Assembly (NCBI GenBank): GCA_009775195.1 | Contig: VSPF01000171.1 | Location: forward strand, 1 to 5,617 | Length of the DNA: 5,617 nucleotides | Reading direction: 5' to 3' | DNA from: Muribaculaceae bacterium | GTDB taxonomy: Bacteria; Bacteroidota; Bacteroidia; Bacteroidales; Muribaculaceae | Shown: in pieces, positions 1-5,455 of the stretch | Position numbering within the stretch: the stretch's first letter is position 1 | Layout of the letters: every line of letters starts with the position of its first letter | Translations under genes and position numbers: made by a program | The notes under the pieces: model-generated | Told to the model about the DNA's origin: nothing | Database searches by the model: none | The model's input: only the letters and a program-made list of their open reading frames with translations

Positions 1-24
1 AACCCCTACGGCGAAAACGCATGA
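1..24 (+). CDS. 3' end of an upstream gene (partial, product unknown)
   Basis: The frame starting at base 1 reads Asn-Pro-Tyr-Gly-Glu-Asn-Ala followed by TGA at 22-24. The TGA overlaps the ATG of the next gene (21-23) as ATGA, the same arrangement seen between the next two genes at 1151-1154. This suggests an upstream gene of the same operon ends here. Seven residues are too few to name the product. The end lacks the terminal aromatic residue expected of an outer-membrane beta-barrel, so it is not an obvious TonB-dependent receptor C-terminus. With so little sequence an open frame by chance is quite possible. Confidence 0.38.
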   Translation, partial: NPYGENA

Positions 25-1154
25 GAAAAATTCTTATCATATGGGCGATGCTTGCAGGCGTCGCCCTTTGTGCGTGTAAAAGGGAGGCCTCGTTCGCTTA
101 CGACGATGTCGTGTCGGCCGACACTCTTACCAGGCACGCACAATACCTCACTATTGCCGACTGCGGCGGCGGACTCGTAAGGGTCGATATTGCCAACCCG
201 TGGGACGAAGACAAGATGCTTGCGCGATATGCGCTCGTAGACCGCGATTCCGTCGTACCCGACACTTTGCCGTCCGATATAGTAGTCATACGCACTCCGG
301 TCGAACGCGCTGCGGTATTCTCTTCAGTACACACAGGTGCGTTCGAAGAACTTGGAGCCCTCGGCCAGGTCGCAGCCATTGCCGACAGCCACTATTTTAT
401 GTCTGATGATACCGTGAGCGCATTGCTCTGTCGCGGAGATATAGTCGACCTGGGCTCCGTATCATCGCCCTCGGTCGAACTGATGGCTGCAAGCGGAGTA
501 AAGGCCGTGCTGCGTTCACCGATGCAGGGTGTGGCCGGTGCCAAATATCCATCCGGGGTCGCGGCTGTAGAATGTGCCGACTATATGGAGCCGACGCCGA
601 TTGGCCGTGCGGAATGGATTTTGCTGTTGGGAGAGCTGACTGGCAAACGTCAGGAGGCACGCGATATTCTCGACAAGGTGATTGACAATTATTCCTCGCT
701 TGTATTCAAGGCCGGTAGTGCGACAACGCCGCGACCAAAAATACTCGCAGAGACAGAATATTCGGGCGTGTGGTACGTGCCGCAAGGCGGCAGTTACATG
801 GCGCGTCTATATGCCGATGCCGGTGCAGACTGGCCATGGGCTGACACCACCGGAAGTGGCTCTCTGTCGCTATCGCTCGAAGAGGTCGCCGCAAAGGCTC
901 TCGATGCCGACTTGTGGCTGGTGCGTTCTTACGGATACGAGACTACCACGTCGACCCTCAAAGCTCTCAATCCGCGTTATACAGCCTTCGAGGCATGGAA
1001 ACGCGGCAATATATATAGCTGCGATACAGAGAAGCGTAATATATTTAACGATGTCGCTTTCCATCCCGACAAAGTGTTGGCAGAATATATCGCCATTTTC
1101 CATCCGGAACTTATGCCGGGCTACGAATTACAATACTTCAAGCATACACGATGA
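21..1154 (+). CDS. ABC transporter substrate-binding lipoprotein (BtuF/FecB-type, class III)
   Basis: Periplasmic ligand-binding component of a cobalamin/ferric-chelate-class ABC importer, 377 aa. Residues 1-18 form a lipoprotein signal peptide. The lipobox is Leu16-Cys17-Ala18-Cys19, with an uncommon Cys at -2. Cys19 is followed by Lys-Arg-Glu, not an acidic cluster, so the surface-export signal of Bacteroidetes lipoproteins is absent and a periplasm-facing location is likely. Residues about 25-95 form an extra N-terminal beta-rich module (NPW at 59-61) absent from the shorter E. coli BtuF. The two-lobed binding fold follows: lobe 1 from about 96 (FEELGALGQVAAIAD at 108-122, PSVELMAASGVKAVL at 150-164), a linking-helix region with PIGRAEW (193-199), and lobe 2 from about 238 (WYVPQGGSYMARLYADAGA at 251-269, SLEEVAAKALDADLWLV at 285-301). 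Glu109/110 and Glu287/288 are placed like the surface glutamates that dock on permease arginines in BtuF (inference). It overlaps the permease start by 4 nt. The ligand is undetermined: corrinoid, haem and siderophore all remain possible. Confidence 0.9.
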   Translation: MRKILIIWAMLAGVALCACKREASFAYDDVVSADTLTRHAQYLTIADCGGGLVRVDIANPWDEDKMLARYALVDRDSVVPDTLPSDIVVIRTPVERAAVFSSVHTGAFEELGALGQVAAIADSHYFMSDDTVSALLCRGDIVDLGSVSSPSVELMAASGVKAVLRSPMQGVAGAKYPSGVAAVECADYMEPTPIGRAEWILLLGELTGKRQEARDILDKVIDNYSSLVFKAGSATTPRPKILAETEYSGVWYVPQGGSYMARLYADAGADWPWADTTGSGSLSLSLEEVAAKALDADLWLVRSYGYETTTSTLKALNPRYTAFEAWKRGNIYSCDTEKRNIFNDVAFHPDKVLAEYIAIFHPELMPGYELQYFKHTR

Positions 1155-2170
1155 CTAATAGGCGCACCACGACGGTTTTGTCCATCCTTACGGTACTCAC
1201 CATTATTTGTCTACCTCTCGGGCTGCTACTCGGCAGTGTGGCCATAAGCCCGGGGCAGGCTTTCGATGCCTTGTGCGGTAACGGCGACGCGATGTCTCGT
1301 TTCGTTATCATAGAGACCAGGCTGCCGGCACTGCTTACCTCCTTACTTGCCGGAGCAGCCTTAGCGGTCGCAGGACTATTGATGCAAACCTGCTTTGCCA
1401 ATCCTCTTGCAGGCCCTTCGATTATGGGCATCTCGTCGGGAGCGAGTCTTGGTGTGGCTGTCGTGATAATGCTTGGGGCATCGTATGTGGGGCTTTGGGG
1501 GGCCTTGGCAGTTGCGGCAGGGGCTTTTGCGGGTGCAATGTTGGTTCTGGGTGTGCTGCTGCTTTTCTCTGCCGCTGTGAGGTCTTCCGAGATGTTGCTC
1601 ATTATCGGCATCCTCGTGGGCTACCTCACGTCCTCTATAATATCGCTGCTCAATTATTTTGCACCCGAGCGAGCCGTGCATAGTTTCGTATTGTGGGGCC
1701 TTGGCAACTTTAGCAGCGTGGACTTGTCAATCCTTCCTTATTTCGCTGTTTTATGCCTGCTTTTCATCGCGATATCGTTTCCTTACATACGCAGTCTCAA
1801 CGCCCTCCTTTTTGGGGCAGACTACGCGCATAGCGCGGGTGTAAATGTCGGTCGGGTGCGCACGGGCCTTTTGCTCGTTTCGGGAGCATTGACTGCCACG
1901 GTCACGGCATGGTGCGGCCCCATTGGCTTTATCGGGCTTGTAATACCTCATATAGCCAGGATGGCCCTCGGTTCGTCGAATCACCGCACAGTTCTCCCTG
2001 TTACTGTGCTTGCCGGGGCATTCGTTGGCATGCTATGTCAGATATTATCTGTATCGCCCTCATTATTTATGCCCGGCAATATCCCCATCAATGCAATTAC
2101 CCCTGTTATCGGCGTACCGGTGATTATATACGTCTTATTAAACCGTAGGAAAATTCTCTATTTCAACTGA
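1151..2170 (+). CDS. FecCD-family ABC transporter permease (BtuC-like)
   Basis: Inner-membrane channel subunit of the importer, 339 aa, the usual length for FecCD/BtuC proteins; it would act as a homodimer. Hydrophobic segments fall at roughly 8-30, 58-82, 92-112, 114-141, 148-170, 193-214, 238-258, 281-303 and 312-332, consistent with the many-helix BtuC fold once the re-entrant gate segments are counted. Family signatures are clear: ETRLPALLTSLLAGAALAVAG (from 55), MQTCFANPLAGPSIMGISSGA (from 78), GPIGFIGLVIPHIAR (256-270), which carries the coupling region facing the ATPase, and the C-terminal IPINAITPVIGVPV (311-324). The ATG lies in an ATGA overlap with the binding-protein stop, so translation is probably coupled. 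The ATPase starts one base after its TGA. No damage is visible. The family also serves ferric siderophores and haem, so substrate is not assigned. Confidence 0.95.
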   Translation: MTNRRTTTVLSILTVLTIICLPLGLLLGSVAISPGQAFDALCGNGDAMSRFVIIETRLPALLTSLLAGAALAVAGLLMQTCFANPLAGPSIMGISSGASLGVAVVIMLGASYVGLWGALAVAAGAFAGAMLVLGVLLLFSAAVRSSEMLLIIGILVGYLTSSIISLLNYFAPERAVHSFVLWGLGNFSSVDLSILPYFAVLCLLFIAISFPYIRSLNALLFGADYAHSAGVNVGRVRTGLLLVSGALTATVTAWCGPIGFIGLVIPHIARMALGSSNHRTVLPVTVLAGAFVGMLCQILSVSPSLFMPGNIPINAITPVIGVPVIIYVLLNRRKILYFN

Positions 2171-2171
2171 T

Positions 2172-2933
2172 ATGGACGAAGCTCTAAAATGCAATAACCT
2201 TACAGTCGGTTATGACGGTAAGCCGGTGCTGACCGATATAGATTTCGAACTTACTCGTGGGACACTCGCGGTTCTTATCGGCGCAAATGGTAGCGGTAAA
2301 TCTACACTTCTGCGTACACTCGCAGGATTACAGGCACCCATCGCAGGTAATATCATGTTGTGTGGCTCCGACATCGATAATGTCAGCCGCAGGCAGGTGT
2401 CGCGACTGAGGGCCATCGTAAGCACTTCGCGAACCGGGGGCGGGGCCCTGACGGTAGAAGAGACACTGGCTGTGGGCCGCAACGAATCTATATCGCTCTT
2501 CGGTGGCATGTCGGCTAATGACAAAGAGGTGGTGGCAAAGGCGATGGAAGATGTGGGAATATCGTCATTCGCGCACCGCTATCTTGCCACGCTGAGCGAC
2601 GGCGAACGTCAGAAAGTGATGATAGCGCGTGCCCTTGCCCAGGATACGCCATTGATTTTTCTTGACGAACCGACTGCATTTCTCGACGTGGCTGCACGCA
2701 TCGAGACCATGGACTTGCTTCGCCGGCTTGCTATGAGCGGTAAGTCCATCGTACTGTCTACCCACGATATTGCCCCCGCTGTATCTCGGGCCGACTATAT
2801 TATTGTGGCCGACAAGAGCCGTAAAAGAGTAATCGTCGGTAATCGCGACGAAATGATTGCGTCGGGAGCCCTCGACGCGGCCTTCGACGGGAGTGCCGTG
2901 AAGTTCGATGCCTCTTTACTTGATTATAGATAA
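2172..2933 (+). CDS. ABC transporter ATP-binding protein (BtuD/FecE-like)
   Basis: Cytoplasmic ATPase that powers the adjacent FecCD permease, 253 aa, normal family length. Visible motifs are Walker A GANGSGKST (37-45), signature LSDGERQKV (141-149), Walker B LIFLDEPT (161-168, Asp165 and catalytic Glu166), D-loop AFLD (169-172) and H-loop His198 in STHD. The Q-loop region (AIVSTSRTGGG, 81-91) has no glutamine; the expected position is Ser86 or close to it. It starts one base after the permease stop, so it belongs to the same transcript. Its last 18 bp (2916-2933) overlap the 3' end of the convergent minus-strand gene, leaving no room for an intergenic terminator. Family assignment is secure; the substrate follows from the partner genes and is unknown. 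Confidence 0.95.
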   Translation: MDEALKCNNLTVGYDGKPVLTDIDFELTRGTLAVLIGANGSGKSTLLRTLAGLQAPIAGNIMLCGSDIDNVSRRQVSRLRAIVSTSRTGGGALTVEETLAVGRNESISLFGGMSANDKEVVAKAMEDVGISSFAHRYLATLSDGERQKVMIARALAQDTPLIFLDEPTAFLDVAARIETMDLLRRLAMSGKSIVLSTHDIAPAVSRADYIIVADKSRKRVIVGNRDEMIASGALDAAFDGSAVKFDASLLDYR

Positions 2934-3473
2934 GTGCCCGTCCCCGGCAATGACGAAATGACCTCCGAGACAGAGGTCAATGCTTTGCGGTAGGGCGAGA
3001 TATACCAGCAGTCTTGATGCGGCAGCAATAAAAACCTCTAACGGACAGTCGGGGGCCTGTGAGATAGTGCTTTGGGCACCCGACACATCAACATATAGGG
3101 TGCCCGACACTTCGTAAACCAACACATCAATTGCGCCATAGGCTTCTCCAGCCTTGTCAACAGCAGCACTTACGGTCGCACACCCGGTGTCTTGCACCGG
3201 GTAATACTGCAATCCGAGAGCCTGTGCGGTCGTTGCTCCGACAGCTTTGTCAGTACAGCAAAACGCCGTGCGACACGATGTGTCGCGCAATGCCATGGCA
3301 CATGCCTTCAATAAAGGTGACAGTGCCGTATCGCCAATGACAAAGGCCCCACGTAGTGCGCAGGGCATAAGGGCTGTGTGAGGTTTGTTACCTGAAGGAG
3401 AACGGCGTTCGGGCTTTCGTACAGCCCCCTTCCGGTATTCCTCCATTTTATTTTCAAGATAATTGTCGGCCAT
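2916..3473 (-). CDS. Degenerate short-chain dehydrogenase-like Rossmann protein, function unknown
   Basis: A 185-aa protein with no signal peptide, probably cytoplasmic. Residues 1-35 are polar and basic (MADNYLENKMEEYRKG start, then Arg/Lys/Pro-rich). From 40 on it follows the order of an SDR Rossmann fold: beta-1 RGAFVIGD (41-48), beta-2 CRTAFCCTD (67-75, Asp75 at the adenosine-binding position), LGLQYYPVQDT (86-96), and GAIDVLVYEVSG (113-124), where SDR enzymes usually have NNAG. The glycine-rich TGxxxGxG motif is replaced by GDTALSPLL, and no Tyr-x-x-x-Lys catalytic pair is visible. It is shorter than the usual 240-280 aa SDR. It therefore looks like a non-enzymatic or highly diverged relative. 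There are eight cysteines. Its ATG is 2 nt after the DUF3108 stop, as last gene of the tdk unit, and its 3' end overlaps the ABC ATPase gene by 18 bp. The reading frame is intact. The SDR relation is inference from pattern. Confidence 0.72.
   Translation of the reverse strand: MADNYLENKMEEYRKGAVRKPERRSPSGNKPHTALMPCALRGAFVIGDTALSPLLKACAMALRDTSCRTAFCCTDKAVGATTAQALGLQYYPVQDTGCATVSAAVDKAGEAYGAIDVLVYEVSGTLYVDVSGAQSTISQAPDCPLEVFIAAASRLLVYLALPQSIDLCLGGHFVIAGDGHLSIIK
2959..2979. other. Hairpin just past the importer stop, weak terminator candidate
   Basis: A perfect 7-bp inverted repeat, TGACCTC (2959-2965) and GAGGTCA (2973-2979), with a 7-nt loop. It begins 26 nt after the ATPase stop and lies inside the 3' part of the convergent gene. 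There is no real T-tract on the plus strand (it continues AATGCTTTG) and only TTT on the minus strand, so a classical Rho-independent terminator is doubtful. It is the best stem I noticed near the tail-to-tail junction. Confidence 0.3.
3182..3202. repeat. Perfect 8-bp inverted repeat inside the SDR-like gene
   Basis: ACCCGGTG (3182-3189) and CACCGGGT (3195-3202) are exact reverse complements separated by 5 nt, giving a compact GC-rich hairpin on either strand. On the coding (minus) strand it spans the codons for the YPVQDTG stretch (91-97). No T-run follows on either strand, so it is not a terminator. It may be chance created by the codons. Confidence 0.45.
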
Positions 3474-3475
3474 GA

Positions 3476-4258
3476 TTATTCGTCAAGTATACAATGCACC
3501 TTGCCAACTGGCAGCTTGCCTTCGAGTCGCAGAGGCACACGGGCATTATCGGCTGAAATCCATGCCTCCATGTCGTCCGAGGTTTTTTTGCCGCCGCCCG
3601 AAGTGAATTTGAATGTTATTTTATATGCCGGGCGTTCGACTCCGTTGACTTCGAGGTCGACCTTGCCGCTATATACAATCGACAGCAGTTCCTTGCGCTT
3701 CCCAGAGAATATATCTACGCTCTCTACATGTCCGGGGCGCCACTGTTCGAAAGGCAGAGTACGCATGAAGTAGAACGAGGTAAGCATATCGAGAGCTTTG
3801 CCCTCCGACGACATCTGCCTTCGCTCATCAATTTTGAGTTCGCCCTTCTTATATACCTTCCGCGTACAGTCGGCCTTGACAAGCGACGAGTTCGAATAAT
3901 CATAACGCACAACATCGTGTTTGTGTTCGCTGCCTTCGTGAGCAATTTTCTCATAATATAACGGCGTGAAGTCGCTATAGGTCATATGGCCCTTCAAGGT
4001 ATCGCGTACTCGGAATATACGGTCGGCCCAAGGCTCTGACTTAGCCGACATACAGGCATTGTATCTTTTTGCATCATGAGTCAGACTGAGTGTTGCCGTC
4101 CCGGCCTTTTTATTGATTAGGCCCCATTTAAACATCACTCTGTACTGCAGTGTCTCTGGTTCGAGCCGCTGGTGCATGAAGCCGTGGCCGCGTGCAGCGG
4201 CAGTGCCGCACACAGCCACGGATATAAGTATAAATATCAGGTGTTTAACTCTAAGCAT
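3476..4258 (-). CDS. Exported DUF3108 domain protein
   Basis: A 260-aa protein of the DUF3108 family, which has no established biochemical role that I can name; members are envelope proteins found widely in Bacteroidetes and Proteobacteria. Residues 1-22 are a signal peptide with a hydrophobic core (LIFILISVAVCGTA) and a likely cleavage after Ala-Ala-Ala at 20-22. There is no lipobox, so a soluble or outer-membrane-associated periplasmic protein is expected. Family hallmarks are visible: FKWGLINKKAGTATL (43-57), DTLKGHMTYSDFTPLYYEK (86-104), DMLTSFYFMRTLPF (157-170), YKITFKFTSGGGKK (212-225), and WISADNARVPLRLEGKLPVG (233-252) near the C-terminus. The fold is presumably a large beta-sheet. 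It starts 47 nt after the YhcH-family gene and ends 2 nt before the SDR-like gene, so it is most likely co-transcribed with both. The gene is complete. Confidence 0.88.
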   Translation of the reverse strand: MLRVKHLIFILISVAVCGTAAARGHGFMHQRLEPETLQYRVMFKWGLINKKAGTATLSLTHDAKRYNACMSAKSEPWADRIFRVRDTLKGHMTYSDFTPLYYEKIAHEGSEHKHDVVRYDYSNSSLVKADCTRKVYKKGELKIDERRQMSSEGKALDMLTSFYFMRTLPFEQWRPGHVESVDIFSGKRKELLSIVYSGKVDLEVNGVERPAYKITFKFTSGGGKKTSDDMEAWISADNARVPLRLEGKLPVGKVHCILDE

Positions 4259-4284
4259 GATGCAATTAATTCAGTTATACATTC

Positions 4285-4320
4285 GTGCCGGAGTAAACTG
4301 CAGGGTCATACGACCGGCAC
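4285..4320. repeat. Inverted repeat across the YhcH-gene stop codon
   Basis: GTGCCGG (4285-4291) and CCGGCAC (4314-4320) are exact reverse complements separated by 22 nt. On the minus strand the first arm lies in the last codons of the YhcH-family gene, the loop contains its TGA (4306-4308), and the second arm lies in the 47-nt gap before the DUF3108 gene. No T-run follows, so it is not a classical terminator. An RNA-processing or translational effect is only a guess. Confidence 0.35.
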
Positions 4321-4764
4321 TTTTATTACAAGCTTCCGATGGTTACCCAGGCCGATATTCGGCGCGTGGGCGTCTTCCGGGAAAAAGATAGCAAGCTGGC
4401 CGTGTTTGACCGGGAACACGCATTGGGCGGCATCACCATAGAATGTCACGTCCTTAGCCTCGTTGTAAGCATCTCTAACATGCTTGAGCGACTTTATCGG
4501 TGACCACCCCATGCCCTCGGTGCCTTTGAGCGGTATCTGTATGTCGATAAAACGCTCGTGAGCCTCAAGTGTGGCCTTCTCGGTGGGGAGCAGGGCAGGC
4601 TCTGAGCATTTTACTGTCATAGTCGTACCGTCGGCACAGTCTATGCTATATACTCCTTTAACAAATTCATCGTTAAAATGTTCTTGAATCCAGTCAATCG
4701 CTGCATCAAGGTAGATTGAAATACCTTTATATTGGGCAGCTTCATCCACTGTGGTCAATATCAT
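4306..4764 (-). CDS. YhcH/YjgK/YiaL family protein (DUF386, beta-barrel cupin-like)
   Basis: A 152-aa cytoplasmic protein of the YhcH/YjgK/YiaL family, full length for the family (about 150 aa). Members adopt a cupin-like beta-barrel with a metal/ligand pocket. Some sit with sugar catabolism genes (YhcH in the E. coli sialic acid operon, EbgC with Ebg beta-galactosidase), and TabA (YjgK) affects biofilm formation. Visible family motifs are LEAHERFIDIQIPLKGTEGM (66-85), with Glu67, His69 and Asp74 as likely pocket residues, and FFPEDAHAPNIG (127-138), with His133, followed by RKLVIKVPVV at the C-terminus. No sugar-catabolic enzyme is present nearby, so its substrate here is unknown. It starts 28 nt after the tdk stop and precedes the DUF3108 gene by 47 nt, in line with a shared transcript. 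The ATG start puts the family-typical N-terminus (MILTTVDEAAQY) in place. Confidence 0.92.
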   Translation of the reverse strand: MILTTVDEAAQYKGISIYLDAAIDWIQEHFNDEFVKGVYSIDCADGTTMTVKCSEPALLPTEKATLEAHERFIDIQIPLKGTEGMGWSPIKSLKHVRDAYNEAKDVTFYGDAAQCVFPVKHGQLAIFFPEDAHAPNIGLGNHRKLVIKVPVV

Positions 4765-4792
4765 GTCTGTATTATGGTTTAGGTTTGTATTC

Positions 4793-5455
4793 TTAGTTGG
4801 CAGCTTCGATTTCGCAGTCTTCCGTTTCCTCGAATTCGAGGGGTAACACCGAGCGCTGTGCTTGTTCTATCCTCTTGTTACGCCAGCATTTACGACACAC
4901 GGCCACATAGCGGTCGTCTCCGCCGATTTCTACCTGGTCGCCTTCTTCTACTATATTGCCCGAGGCATCGATTCGTGCGTTTACTATGGTCTTGTGACCG
5001 CAGTTACACGTCGATTTTATCTCGTCAATCGTGTCGGCAATTTCAAACAAACGCCTCGAACCTTCGAAAAGGTGCGTCTGGAAATCAGTTCTAAGCCCAT
5101 AGCAAATCACATTACTTCCAAGGTCGTCGACAATTCGGGCCAGTTGGTCGACCTGTGCGGCCGTCAGGAACTGGGCCTCGTCAATCAGGAACCAGTCTAC
5201 GATGCGGCCGTCCTTCTTATAAAGGTCACGGGCGAATAAATATAGGTTGGTATTGTGATATATCCACCTGCATTCACGCTCGATGCCTATGCGGCTGCGT
5301 ATCACGTTTCGTTGTTCGCGAGTGTCGATAATGGGTTTCAGACACATGTAGTCCATGTGTCGTTCTTCAAAATTATATGCCGTAGTCAGCAAGAGGGCCG
5401 TTTTTGCCGACCCCATTGTGCCATAACGAAAATATAGTTTCCCTTTGCGGTACAT
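4793..5455 (-). CDS. tdk: Thymidine kinase (type II)
   Basis: Phosphorylates thymidine (and deoxyuridine) with ATP to the monophosphate in pyrimidine salvage; cytoplasmic, typically tetrameric. The 220 aa fit the type II family. Motifs seen: P-loop YGTMGSAKT (11-19), with Ala17 where the Walker A consensus has Gly; FLIDEAQFL (89-97), with Glu93 as the probable catalytic base; CYGLRTDF (118-125) followed by LFEGSRRLFEIADTI (129-143), the lasso/substrate-binding region; and the zinc site C150-x-C152-G with C187-R-K-C190. Residues about 200-220 form an acidic tail. An in-frame TGA lies seven codons upstream of the ATG at 5453-5455, with no other ATG between, which fixes the start. It is the first gene of the minus-strand unit, with a candidate promoter about 25-32 nt upstream. 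No Shine-Dalgarno sequence is seen, which is normal in Bacteroidetes. Confidence 0.96.
   Translation of the reverse strand: MYRKGKLYFRYGTMGSAKTALLLTTAYNFEERHMDYMCLKPIIDTREQRNVIRSRIGIERECRWIYHNTNLYLFARDLYKKDGRIVDWFLIDEAQFLTAAQVDQLARIVDDLGSNVICYGLRTDFQTHLFEGSRRLFEIADTIDEIKSTCNCGHKTIVNARIDASGNIVEEGDQVEIGGDDRYVAVCRKCWRNKRIEQAQRSVLPLEFEETEDCEIEAAN

Noticed and set aside
682..1158. Plus-strand open frame of 158 codons inside the binding-protein gene
   Set aside because: It is an alternate frame of a secure gene, rich in Arg/Cys/Thr without a family pattern; the binding-protein frame has clear motifs over the same stretch.
1138..1611. Long minus-strand open frame of 157 codons opposite the binding-protein/permease junction
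   Set aside because: It is antisense to a well-supported permease, has low-complexity Ala/Pro/Ser/Thr composition typical of a shadow frame, and no recognisable domain.
21..2933. Firm naming of the importer as vitamin B12 BtuFCD
   Set aside because: FecCD-class importers for B12, haem and siderophores look alike at this level, and no riboswitch, receptor or corrinoid gene is in the window.
4401..4420. Inverted repeat CGTGTT / AACACG with an 8-nt loop inside the YhcH-family gene
   Set aside because: Short, interrupted and wholly explained by codons for conserved residues; stems of this size are common by chance.
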